From assembly GCA_965200505.1 (NCBI GenBank), contig OZ241343.1:1178001-1242000 (forward strand): a stretch of 64,000 nucleotides of DNA, written 5' to 3'. The translations under genes and the position numbers were made by a program. Shown here piece after piece: positions 33,837-41,616 of this stretch (its first letter is position 1; each line of letters begins with the position of its first letter). The notes beneath the pieces are model-generated. The model was not told the DNA's origin. It did not search any database and saw only the letters and a list, made by a program, of their open reading frames with translations. Origin of the DNA: VXNE01 sp965200505 (GTDB lineage: Bacteria; Pseudomonadota; Gammaproteobacteria; Pseudomonadales; Azotimanducaceae).

Positions 33837-34858
33837 GCTTGCCCCCATTCCCTTGAGTGGGTGCCGGCGGCGCCTGCAGCGAGGCTCGCGCCCAATCGCT
33901 CCACCACCCGCCCCTGCAGTTCCCGATGGGCCTGTGCCACCGCTTGCCCGAAGCCGGCACGGTCCGCCCCGCCGTGGCTCTTGACGACCACGCCGTTCAA
34001 GCCGACCAAACTGGCGCCGTTGTAGTTTTGGGGATTGTACGCCGCGCTCAACCGCCGCAACGCGCCGCGCAAGCGCGTTTGCTCGGCGCCGGCGGCCAGC
34101 TCGCGCCGCAACAGCGCCTCGGCCATGCCGGCGGTGCCTTCGATGGCCTTCAAGGCGATGTTGCCGGCGAAACCGTCGGTGACGACGACGTCGGCGCGGC
34201 CGGAGAAGAGGGCATTGGCTTCCACGAACCCAACGAAGTGGATGGTCGGATCCATCTGCAGGAGTTCGGCGGCTTGGCGGATGGCGAGCGGCCCCTTGCT
34301 GTGTTCGGCGCCGATGTTCAAGAGCGCGACGCGCGGCGCCGGCGTGCCGCCGACGGCCTGCGCCATCGCGGCGCCCATGCGGGCGAACTGGCACAACCGC
34401 TCTGGCGCGCAGGTGAGGTTCGCGCCGACGTCCAGCAGCCAACAGCGGGTGCCGTCCGCGCCGGCCAATGGCTTGATGATGGCGGGGCGGTCAACGCCGG
34501 GCAACGGGGGCAGGCACCGCTTCGAGAGCGCCATGAGGGCGGCGGTGCTGCCGGCGCTCACGACGGCGTCCACTCGATCTTCGGCCAGCAGAGCCAAGGC
34601 GCGGCCCATCGATGTGGCCTCCGCGCCACGCAACACTTGGCGCAGCGAGTCGCTTTGGGAGATCGCCCGCGACGCCGGCACCACGTCGTGGTCGCCCGCC
34701 ATGTCAAGCAACGTCGAACGTTCGCCGACCAAGGTCAACGTCACGTTGTGGTTCGCGGCGTAATCGAGGGCCCCTTGGGCGAGGACTTGCGCGTCAGCAT
34801 CCCCGCCGAGCGTATCGACGGCGATCCGCGGCGTCGCGGCGGCAGCCTTGGATGTCAG
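33833..34858 (-). CDS. plsX: Phosphate acyltransferase PlsX with non-canonical start
   Basis: Makes acyl-phosphate from acyl-ACP for phospholipid synthesis. Conserved parts: SAGSTAALM, LLDVGANLTC, ALLNIGAEHSKG, VVTDGFAGNIALKAIEGTAG, NYNGASLVGLNGVVVKSHG. The family N-terminus (a DxMGGD motif) is readable upstream as AVDTLGGDADAQVLAQGAL, then DYAANHNV. Before this I find no ATG, GTG or TTG; the only start-like codon is a CTG at 34858 that overlaps the rpmF stop as CTGA. I place the start there (about 341 residues; E. coli 356). The alternative is the GTG at 34744 (303 residues), which would remove the conserved motif. Confidence 0.75.
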   Translation of the reverse strand: MTSKAAAATPRIAVDTLGGDADAQVLAQGALDYAANHNVTLTLVGERSTLLDMAGDHDVVPASRAISQSDSLRQVLRGAEATSMGRALALLAEDRVDAVVSAGSTAALMALSKRCLPPLPGVDRPAIIKPLAGADGTRCWLLDVGANLTCAPERLCQFARMGAAMAQAVGGTPAPRVALLNIGAEHSKGPLAIRQAAELLQMDPTIHFVGFVEANALFSGRADVVVTDGFAGNIALKAIEGTAGMAEALLRRELAAGAEQTRLRGALRRLSAAYNPQNYNGASLVGLNGVVVKSHGGADRAGFGQAVAQAHRELQGRVVERLGASLAAGAAGTHSREWGQA

Positions 34859-35025
34859 CGGTCGAGCGCCTGACGGCCCCGGTAAAACCCATCCGACGTG
34901 AGGTGGTGGCGGCGATGCTTCTCGCCGGTCACCGGGTCTGTGGACAGCGTGGGTTTCGGCAGCGCGTCATGGGAACGGCGGTTGCCGCGCCGGGCGCGAG
35001 TGCTCTTGTTTTGCTGAACGGCCAT
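34855..35025 (-). CDS. rpmF: 50S ribosomal protein L32
   Basis: 56 residues, reading MAVQQNKSTRARRGNRRSHD at the N-terminus, then LPKPTLSTDPVTGEKHRRHH and a GFYRGRQ end. This is a zinc-free L32: no CxxC pairs. The usual yceD-rpmF-plsX order holds, and its stop overlaps the probable plsX start. Confidence 0.93.
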   Translation of the reverse strand: MAVQQNKSTRARRGNRRSHDALPKPTLSTDPVTGEKHRRHHLTSDGFYRGRQALDR

Positions 35026-35057
35026 CGGTCAATCCCTCGGTTGCGGCAAAGTGTGGT

Positions 35058-35615
35058 TCAAGGTTGCCCCGTGTCGTTGGTAACGTGCAGCGTCGCCAGC
35101 GCGGCGAATGGGCGGCGTACCGCCGCTGTTTGCGCGGGGAAAGACAGCCCCGGGGCATGGGGGCAATGTTCCGGTTCCGCGCAAACCTGCGTGGGCAGGC
35201 TCAAAAGCAAATCATCCTCCACCAACGCCTCGATGCAAGTTGCCCGTCCCGCCAGAACGCAGACGTCGCGCCCAAGCGCGGCCTCACGCTCCGCGGCCTC
35301 CTCGCCGACCACCGCCAGCGCGTTGATCTCGGCGGAAAGCTGGTAGGGCACGGTGTCAAGACAACGCTCGCAAGTGAGTTCCGCGGCCACCCCGACGGAG
35401 CCCACGACTTGGCAACCGCCGCCATCGTCCAAGGTGAAGCGTAGATCAACTCGCGCGTCATCCGCCAACGACGACACCGCCGCTTGCAGCCGCCCAAAGC
35501 GCTGTGCAGGCACATCGCCCATCCAGCAACCGCCAGCGTGTGCCAACTCCCAAGGATTCACCTTGCTGGCCGTCGCCGGCGCACCGACGGCGTTTGCCTG
35601 TGCAGTCCCCGCCAT
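35058..35615 (-). CDS. yceD: YceD/DUF177 protein (23S rRNA accumulation protein)
   Basis: 185 residues, DUF177 family. The Cys pair in AAELTCERCLDTVPYQLSAE is the family hallmark, and the C-terminal acidic EALVEDDLLLSLPTQVCAE is also typical. YceD is linked to 23S rRNA accumulation in E. coli and plants. It opens the yceD-to-pilZ run, 32 bases before rpmF. A possible TATCAT -10 lies just upstream of the ATG. Confidence 0.88.
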   Translation of the reverse strand: MAGTAQANAVGAPATASKVNPWELAHAGGCWMGDVPAQRFGRLQAAVSSLADDARVDLRFTLDDGGGCQVVGSVGVAAELTCERCLDTVPYQLSAEINALAVVGEEAAEREAALGRDVCVLAGRATCIEALVEDDLLLSLPTQVCAEPEHCPHAPGLSFPAQTAAVRRPFAALATLHVTNDTGQP

Positions 35616-35699
35616 GGCGGAGGGGATGATAGGGTGTCGCCGGCACAGGCGTCAAACGCGGGGCCACTGACGAGCGCTTGACATGCTGCTTACAACCAT

Positions 35700-35728
35700 G
35701 AAAATCGAAAGTTAAACTTTCGATTTTC
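35700..35728. repeat. Perfect 14-bp-arm palindrome before DUF4143 ATPase 1
   Basis: Left arm GAAAATCGAAAGTT (35700-35713), one central A, right arm AACTTTCGATTTTC (35715-35728): all 14 pairs match. It is AT-rich in high-GC surroundings and lies 18 bases before the TTG start of the ATPase gene. No T-run follows that would make it a plain terminator for the rightward gene. I read it as a candidate operator or an RNA hairpin in the leader. Confidence 0.8.
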
Positions 35729-35746
35729 GGGTTTATTGGAGCGACG

Positions 35747-36904
35747 TTGGAACGGTCCGCGAATCTCGCCCAGATTGGGACGCTCTTCCGAAGCCATCCT
35801 GCCGTGGCCATCTTGGGCCCCCGGCAGTGCGGCAAGACGACTCTGGCGCAAGACTACCTCGCCGCCCACGGCGACGAACCGGTGCATTACTTCGATCTCG
35901 AAGACCCAGAGCACCTCAACCGGCTCGCCGATGCGAAACTGGCCTTGGAGCCCCTGACCGGACTGATCGTCATTGACGAAGTGCAGCGCTTGGAGAATCT
36001 GTTTCCCTTGCTGCGCGTGTTGATCGACCGGCATCGTTCGCGCCAACGCTACCTGATTCTGGGCAGCGCTTCCCGCGATTTGATCCGGCAATCCTCGGAG
36101 ACCCTCGCCGGCCGAATCGCCTACTTGGAGCTCTCTCCCTTCACCGCATTCGAGGCGGGCGATGTGTCCAAGTTGTGGCTGCGGGGCGGCTTTCCGCCGG
36201 CGTTTCTGGCGGCATCCGACGCCGACAGCATGATCTGGCGCAAAGGCTATCTGACGACCTTCCTCGAGCGGGATGTGCCGGCGCTGGGCATCGGCTTTGC
36301 CGGCAACACGCTGCGCCGGTTCTGGACCATGCTGGGGCACTATCACGGCAACGTCCTCAATGCGGCGGACTTGGCGCGTTCGCTGGATGTCTCGGCGCCC
36401 ACCGTGAAACGCTACCTCGACATTCTGGTTGGCACGTTCATGGTGCGCACCCTGCAGCCGTGGCATGCGAATGTCCGCAAGCGACAGGTCAAGCAGCCGA
36501 AGCTCTACTTCCGCGATGCCGGCATCCTGCACACGCTGCTGAACCTGCCCGACGCGGCGGCGTTGCGAGAGCATCCCGGCGTTGGCGCATCATGGGAGGG
36601 CTTCGCATTGGAGCAGGTGGTGGCGAGCCATGGCGCGGATGCCGCGGAGTGCCACTTCTGGGCAACCCACACGGGTGCGGAGTTGGATCTCCTCATCGTT
36701 CGCGGCAACGAGCGGCTCGGCTTCGAGTTCAAGTATTCCTCTGCGCCGAAGCCCACCCGTTCCATGCATTCGGCGCTGGAAGACCTTGGCCTGGACCGCA
36801 TCACCATCGTCTGCCCCGGAGAAGCCGCCTACCCTTTGACCACTCGCATCCGCGTCACCGGCTTGCAGGCATTGGCGCAGGAAGCCGGGCGAAACTGGCC
36901 ATAG
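35747..36904 (+). CDS. AAA ATPase with DUF4143 C-terminal domain (copy 1)
   Basis: 385 residues. Walker A ILGPRQCGKTTLAQ, Walker B LIVIDEVQRL, sensor LILGSASRDLI, then the DUF4143 part with a winged helix (AADLARSLDVSAPTVKRYLD) and a C-terminal PD-(D/E)xK-like core (AELDLLIVRG ... GFEFKYS). The biological role of these ATPases is unsettled. The start is TTG at 35747 with GGAG five bases upstream. It is inserted between yceD and maf. A second member lies at 57807. Confidence 0.85.
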   Translation: MERSANLAQIGTLFRSHPAVAILGPRQCGKTTLAQDYLAAHGDEPVHYFDLEDPEHLNRLADAKLALEPLTGLIVIDEVQRLENLFPLLRVLIDRHRSRQRYLILGSASRDLIRQSSETLAGRIAYLELSPFTAFEAGDVSKLWLRGGFPPAFLAASDADSMIWRKGYLTTFLERDVPALGIGFAGNTLRRFWTMLGHYHGNVLNAADLARSLDVSAPTVKRYLDILVGTFMVRTLQPWHANVRKRQVKQPKLYFRDAGILHTLLNLPDAAALREHPGVGASWEGFALEQVVASHGADAAECHFWATHTGAELDLLIVRGNERLGFEFKYSSAPKPTRSMHSALEDLGLDRITIVCPGEAAYPLTTRIRVTGLQALAQEAGRNWP

Positions 36905-36999
36905 CTGCGCCCCCCGGGGGTTGCCGCCACAGCGAATGTTAGGATGGCGGGCGCTGCTTCCAGCCCGCCTACCCATCCGCTCCGCCACCGCAAACAGCC

Positions 37000-37590
37000 G
37001 TGCCGCTCGTCCTCGCTTCTTCTTCCAAGTATCGCCGCGAACTGTTGGGGCGCTTGGCCCTGCCGTTCGAGGCGGTGGCGCCGGGCATCGACGAGACGCC
37101 TGAACCCGGCGAGGCGCCGCAACACCTCACGCTGCGCCTCGCCCTCGCCAAGGCGCAAGCGGTGGCGGAGCGACGGCAAGGATGCATCGTCATCGCCTCG
37201 GACCAAGTGGCGTCCCAAGGTGGGCGCATACTCGGCAAACCCGGCACCGAAGCGAACGCGGTGGCAATGCTGGAGTCGCTTTCGGGGCGGAGCGTCACCT
37301 TCTGGACATCGCTGGTGGTCGCAAACGCCGGGGGCGGGCGTACGCACCGCCATGTTGACGAGACCCGCGTTTTCTTCCGCCGGCTCACCACGGAGGAAAT
37401 CCGCCATTACGTCGCGCTAGAACGGCCTTTGGATTGCGCTGGGGCCATCAAGTCCGAAGGCCGTGGGGTGTTGCTCTTCGAGCGCATGGAAACGGAGGAC
37501 CCCACGGCCTTGATCGGCCTGCCGCTCATCCGTCTCGGGGCGATGTTGCGGGCGGAGGGCGTTGCGGCGCTGGGAGAAGGCGCTGGCTGA
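37000..37590 (+). CDS. maf: Maf-family nucleotide pyrophosphatase (YceF type)
   Basis: 196 residues. LASSSKYRRELLGRL at the N-terminus, APGIDETPEPGEAP, the catalytic Asp in VIASDQVAS and KPGTEANAVAML. It hydrolyses modified or non-canonical nucleoside triphosphates; location near rluC and yceD matches the m7GTP-specific YceF branch. The start is GTG at 37000. It is convergent with rluC. Confidence 0.88.
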   Translation: MPLVLASSSKYRRELLGRLALPFEAVAPGIDETPEPGEAPQHLTLRLALAKAQAVAERRQGCIVIASDQVASQGGRILGKPGTEANAVAMLESLSGRSVTFWTSLVVANAGGGRTHRHVDETRVFFRRLTTEEIRHYVALERPLDCAGAIKSEGRGVLLFERMETEDPTALIGLPLIRLGAMLRAEGVAALGEGAG

Positions 37591-37627
37591 TTGGGAATGT
37601 TCCCGCCCAAGCGGGCGTCCGGGAGGG

Positions 37628-38530
37628 TCAAGAGGCCGCGAAGCGTTCCCAGAGCTCGGCGAACGCGCTGCTCGGCGGCGCTTCGTACCGCCGCCGCTCG
37701 CCGTCGATGGCCAAGGAGATGGCGCTCGCATGCAACATGAGGCGGTTCGCACCGAGGCCACCCTCGCGCTTGGCGTACTTCTCGTCGCCGAGAATCGCGT
37801 GGCCCCGGCTCGCCGCGTGGACGCGGATCTGGTGGGTGCGTCCGGTGCGCGGAAAGGCCCGCAGCCAAGTGGCGTCGGCGGCCGTCCTCAGCACCTCGAA
37901 ATCCGTGTGCGCCGGCGCTCCTTCGGCGCTCACCCGCACCCGCCGCTCACTGTTTGGCAGCACATAACGCGAGAGCGGTTCTTGCACGGTTCTGAGGCGC
38001 CGCGGCCAGCGCCCGGTCACGATGAGGTCATACGTTTTGGTCACGCGGCCGGCGCGGAAGGCTTCATGGACGGCAAGTAGGGTGGGCCTGTTCTTGGCGA
38101 TCACAAGGCAGCCCGAAGTGCCCCGGTCCAGCCGATGGGTGAGCTCCAAACTGGCACCCGGCCGGGCGGCGCGCAGCGCCTCGATCACCCCGCTGGCGAT
38201 GCCGCTGCCGCCATGCACGGCGACGCCGGCGGGTTTGGCCAGCACGATTAGCCGCGCATCTTCGTGAATCACGCACGCTTCGAGTTCGGCCACCAAGCGT
38301 TCAGCCGGCGCACCGCCGCGGGGCTCGAAGGGGCGATGCGGCGGCACGCGCACCACGTCGCCGGCGGCCAAGCGCGTATGGGGCCGGGCGCGGCCGCCGT
38401 TGACGCGCACTTCGCCCTTGCGCACCATCGCATAGACGCGGCTGCGCGGCACACCCTTCAAGTGCCGCGTCAAGAAGTTGTCCAAGCGCTGGCCGGCATG
38501 GTCAACCACGGTGTGATGCGTGACCGGCAT
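37628..38530 (-). CDS. rluC: 23S rRNA pseudouridine synthase RluC
   Basis: 300 residues. N-terminal S4 domain (QRLDNFLTRHLKGVPRSRVY, VRKGEVRVNGGRARP), then the RluA-type catalytic domain with the catalytic Asp in LTHRLDRGTSGCLVIAKNRP and GRTHQIRVHAASRGHAILGD. In E. coli RluC modifies 23S positions 955, 2504 and 2580. Start ATG at 38530 (MPVTHHTV), without a clear Shine-Dalgarno. rluC and rne are normally divergent neighbours; here accessory genes lie between them. Confidence 0.93.
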   Translation of the reverse strand: MPVTHHTVVDHAGQRLDNFLTRHLKGVPRSRVYAMVRKGEVRVNGGRARPHTRLAAGDVVRVPPHRPFEPRGGAPAERLVAELEACVIHEDARLIVLAKPAGVAVHGGSGIASGVIEALRAARPGASLELTHRLDRGTSGCLVIAKNRPTLLAVHEAFRAGRVTKTYDLIVTGRWPRRLRTVQEPLSRYVLPNSERRVRVSAEGAPAHTDFEVLRTAADATWLRAFPRTGRTHQIRVHAASRGHAILGDEKYAKREGGLGANRLMLHASAISLAIDGERRRYEAPPSSAFAELWERFAAS

Positions 38531-38574
38531 GGCGCAACCATACGCCAGGGAGTGCGATTGTCCACGCGAGACGC

Positions 38575-39402
38575 ATGTTGCAGGCGGCGGACGTGACATT
38601 CCAACGGTGGGTGCCAGAAACGCCGCCCACAGCGCTGAGCGCCGCGCTATTCGATGGGGCGCTGGTCGTGTTTTCCGGCTTGGCGCCCGTGATGCGTCTT
38701 GCCCGTAGGGCACGGGTGCTCTTGCGTGAGACGTTCGACTGCCAACACCCACCCCGCGCCGCCGCCCGGTTCGCCGGCCCCGAGTTCCGCGAACGCGCCA
38801 TGCGGGCGAGAAGGCTCATCGCGGCGGATGAATGTGTGGCCAGACACTGGCGCGAAACGCTGGCGGCGGTCGGTTACGCACCGGAAGTCTGGCAGGACCG
38901 TCTGCGTCTGCGGGTGGTGCCGCCGCTCGCGGCCCGCGGCCACTCGGCACATCGCCGCATCGGCGTTCTGCCACCGCACCGCGACACTTGGGGGTCTGGC
39001 ATCGCGGCGCAGGTGAACTGGTGGCTGCCGCTTTATCGCCTCGCGCCAGAGCGCACCATGCTGATCTGGCCGACGCTGTTCCGCCTGCCCGTCTCGAACG
39101 ACAGCGGCGCTTGGCAGTTCGAGCGGGCGCGGGAAGACCGGCGCTATCCGCTGTTGCCGACGGCGACCGAACACCCGCAAGCGCCGGCCACCCCCGTGCT
39201 CATCAAGGTCGGCGAGCTGCTCGCCTTCTCCGCCGCGCATCTGCACGGCGGCGCGGCGGACCGCTCCGGCAACGTGCGGTTGAGCCTCGACAGCCGCACC
39301 GTATGGGCACCGGACAGGGCACATGCCCGCGGCGCGCCCAACATGGACAACGACACAAAGGCGCAGCACTGGGAATGGTTCGAGCCGCCCCGATATGCTT
39401 GA
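38575..39402 (+). CDS. Putative 2-oxoglutarate/Fe(II)-dependent dioxygenase-like protein
   Basis: 275 residues without a sure family name. The middle holds LPPHRDTWGSGIAAQVNWWL, a plausible His-x-Asp metal pair in a double-stranded beta-helix. The C-terminal LLAFSAAHLHGGAADRSGNV, then RLSLDSRTV, supplies a distal His and an Arg in the spacing expected for 2-oxoglutarate oxygenases. The substrate is unknown. It starts at the ATG at 38575, divergent from rluC by 44 bases. The family call rests on these motifs alone. Confidence 0.5.
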   Translation: MLQAADVTFQRWVPETPPTALSAALFDGALVVFSGLAPVMRLARRARVLLRETFDCQHPPRAAARFAGPEFRERAMRARRLIAADECVARHWRETLAAVGYAPEVWQDRLRLRVVPPLAARGHSAHRRIGVLPPHRDTWGSGIAAQVNWWLPLYRLAPERTMLIWPTLFRLPVSNDSGAWQFERAREDRRYPLLPTATEHPQAPATPVLIKVGELLAFSAAHLHGGAADRSGNVRLSLDSRTVWAPDRAHARGAPNMDNDTKAQHWEWFEPPRYA

Positions 39403-39627
39403 ATCAAGGCGGAACGCACTTGGAGAGACCTTGGCCCCTGCTGCACTGCTAACGCCCAGCCATGCTTCCCAAACAGATGTAGCCTTTAGACTGAATGTTC
39501 CGTTACGTTTGCGCCTACGCCACGGGAGCCTAGGCCGTCTTTCCCGCGCAGCACGGTCCATGAAACGGGGTTTAACCGGCAAGCCGAACTGCCGTACTCC
39601 CTCCGGTCACTGGACTTCCAAGCCGTC

Positions 39628-40140
39628 ATGCAGGACGTGTATGACCTCTTTCACGACGTCAACAGTCTGTTGGTCGCCCGCGGGCTACGGTGGTTGGAGG
39701 ACATGCTGCGTCCGGCCGCAATGTCAGGCGTTGTCTCGGACTTGCTGGCGGCGAGCCTTGCCAACCACGCCCGGACGCTGACTCAAAACCGACACTTCAA
39801 CGGCCATCCCGACTTGCTGGTCGAGGGCATGTATCCGAACAACGCCGTCAGTGCGGGAACGGAAGGCGTGGAGATCAAATCGACTCGCAAGAAAGGTGGC
39901 GCAGTTGACACACACGGCGCACGAGACCAGTGGATGTGCGTTTTCGTGTACGCCGTGGATGCCGACACCGAGCCTGCTCGCAAGCGACATCCGATGGTGT
40001 TCAAGGAGGTCTATCTGGCCCGCGTCGAGATTGCCGACTTTCGGAGGAACTCACGCGGGGAACTCGGCACGCGGACCGCGACTCTGAACAGACAAGGCCT
40101 GCGGAAACTGCGCGAGCGTTGGGTCTATCGCGAACCTTGA
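39628..40140 (+). CDS. Putative type II restriction endonuclease, PD-(D/E)xK fold
   Basis: 170 residues from the ATG at 39628. Motif residues: Asp in GHPDLLVEGMYPNNAV and Glu-x-Lys in GVEIKSTRKKGG, followed by DTHGARDQWMCVFVYAVD and a basic C-terminus. That is the nuclease core of a type II enzyme, and the gene is 3'-overlapping with a convergent methyltransferase gene. Above the ATG the frame stays open to about 39490 (PYSLRSLDFQAV directly before the Met) with no ATG, GTG or TTG, so the true N-terminus may be longer. The recognition site is not predictable. Confidence 0.65.
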   Translation: MQDVYDLFHDVNSLLVARGLRWLEDMLRPAAMSGVVSDLLAASLANHARTLTQNRHFNGHPDLLVEGMYPNNAVSAGTEGVEIKSTRKKGGAVDTHGARDQWMCVFVYAVDADTEPARKRHPMVFKEVYLARVEIADFRRNSRGELGTRTATLNRQGLRKLRERWVYREP

Positions 40141-41102
40141 TCCGCTGGGCGCAGCGTCTGGTATTGCGCTAAGCGCGGGATGGCCTCGCGGGCCATGGCG
40201 AAGTAGTGGGCGTCCTTCTCCAAGCCGAGGCTGGCATAGCCCACGGCCTCGGCGGCGGCCAGTGTGGAGCCGGCGCCACAGAAGGGATCCAGCACGATGC
40301 CTTCGCCAAGGGGCAAGACGCCACGGACAAGCTGGCGCAAGAAGGCTTGAGGCTTCAAGTTCGGATGTGGTGCCAAGGCACGTTCTTCCTTGCGCGTCGG
40401 CGCAGAACGGATCACGTCGCCAAAGGGTCGATCGTCGGCCGGGCGTCGGAATCCGCCACAGCGCCATTTGCGGAGGTTGTCTTGGACACGGCCTTCGAGC
40501 GGCTTGCGGAAGACCAGCCACGGTTCCCACATCGAACGAGGCATCGCGCTGACCTCGCGGTATTCCTCGTGGGCACCCTTCGGACGGTCGCCGCCGCGCA
40601 TGGTCGTCACCAAACGGACGATTTCGCCGCGGCGCTCGAGCCCGGCGCACACGAGTGCGCCGGCGACGATGTGCGAGAGCAGCGGGTTGGCGGCCAACAC
40701 CACATTTGCCCCTGGCACCAACACCGGCAGCAACAGCGTGGCCCACTCGCGGAAGAACCCGGCCAATTCCTCGCGGTTCGCTGGCGAAAGGACAGTGAAG
40801 CGCGGCACGGGCGAACGCCGTGCGCCGTCGAAAGCGGGGGGCAGGCGCCACACGCCGCCTTTGCCGCGGCGCAGTTTCGCCTGCTCCTTCGGCGCGTATT
40901 CCACTAGGCCGTAGGGCGGATCTGTGACCACGGCGTGGATGGTGTTCGCCCCTTGCCGTCGCAGCCAAGCCGTGCAATCCGCATGCAGAAGCAACGCAAG
41001 GCCGTGGCGCACTTGGGCGTAACCCGGAGCATCTGCCCTTCGCGCCAGTTGGCCATGCCCCGATGCGCGGTTGGAGTTGGCCGCCAGCATGTGTATAAGC
41101 AT
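40125..41102 (-). CDS. Site-specific DNA methyltransferase (beta class)
   Basis: 325 residues. Catalytic motif IV VTDPPYGLVEY near residue 60, and AdoMet motif I VLDPFCGAGSTLAAAEAVGY near the C-terminus, preceded by HPNLKPQAFLRQLVRGVLP. That is the beta class, methylating N4-cytosine or N6-adenine. Start ATG at 41102, or the ATG at 41090. Its last 16 bases overlap the last 16 of the convergent endonuclease gene. It protects against that enzyme by inference from the pairing. Confidence 0.85.
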   Translation of the reverse strand: MLIHMLAANSNRASGHGQLARRADAPGYAQVRHGLALLLHADCTAWLRRQGANTIHAVVTDPPYGLVEYAPKEQAKLRRGKGGVWRLPPAFDGARRSPVPRFTVLSPANREELAGFFREWATLLLPVLVPGANVVLAANPLLSHIVAGALVCAGLERRGEIVRLVTTMRGGDRPKGAHEEYREVSAMPRSMWEPWLVFRKPLEGRVQDNLRKWRCGGFRRPADDRPFGDVIRSAPTRKEERALAPHPNLKPQAFLRQLVRGVLPLGEGIVLDPFCGAGSTLAAAEAVGYASLGLEKDAHYFAMAREAIPRLAQYQTLRPADQGSR

Positions 41103-41106
41103 ACAC
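41091..41106. repeat. Inverted repeat over the methyltransferase start
   Basis: GTGTAT (41091-41096), four-base centre, ATACAC (41101-41106). It covers the first ATG of the methyltransferase gene, so a bound protein or a hairpin could control its expression, as often happens in restriction-modification systems. No control-protein gene is visible nearby. Confidence 0.5.
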
Positions 41107-41199
41107 GATTGTTGCGATCCCGAGCGCCGTGGGCTGTGTGGGTTTCGTGGGCTGTGTGTTGCAGCGACACGCCGCTGGCGCCGGGGTGGGCAAGTCTGT

Positions 41200-41616
41200 T
41201 ATAGTGCCGTCCGCGGTTGGGCGGGCCGCCAATGCAAGGGCTCGCCAAATCGCGGTTGGCCTATGAGTAGGCCTTGGACTGCGGCATTCGATGCCGCGCT
41301 CTTTTTGTTACCAACGGCTGACGACCGGTGCTGTTCGGGATTCGTCGCCAAGACACCGCGCTGCGGCGCTTGAGTGAAAGCCGCAACCTGCGCAAGGCAA
41401 CCCCGCGCATGCGGGGTGAACGAAGGATCGTTCAAGTTCAAAGAGTGAACGCCTCGTACCGACAAGCCAGCCCCGTGAGGGCCGCTTCCAACGCAAGGCT
41501 TTTCCGTACGCCAAGCCCGACCAAGGGCGTGGGCGAACTCGATGGCGGCACCCGACGGTGCCGCGGCCTCGACCCCAGCGCGCCTCCGAAGCCGTTGCAC
41601 ACGGAATCCAACCAAC
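41200..41616 (+). promoter_or_regulatory. Long structured 5' leader of rne with terminator-like hairpin
   Basis: A TATAGT box (41200-41205) starts about 410 bases of leader before the rne ATG. It holds stem-loops GGCCTA/TAGGCC (41258-41273), GCGGCAT/ATGCCGC (41281-41297) followed by GCTCTTTTTG, and CCCCGC/GCGGGG (41401-41416). In E. coli RNase E trims its own mRNA through hairpins in a long leader (Rfam rne5), and I infer similar control here. No open frame in it looks like a gene. Confidence 0.5.
41281..41306 (+). terminator. Intrinsic-terminator-like hairpin inside the rne leader
   Basis: Seven-pair stem GCGGCAT/ATGCCGC with a three-base TCG loop, then GCTC and five T. It would end a short transcript of about 100 bases from the TATAGT box, or act as an attenuator for rne. 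Strength not computed. Confidence 0.55.
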
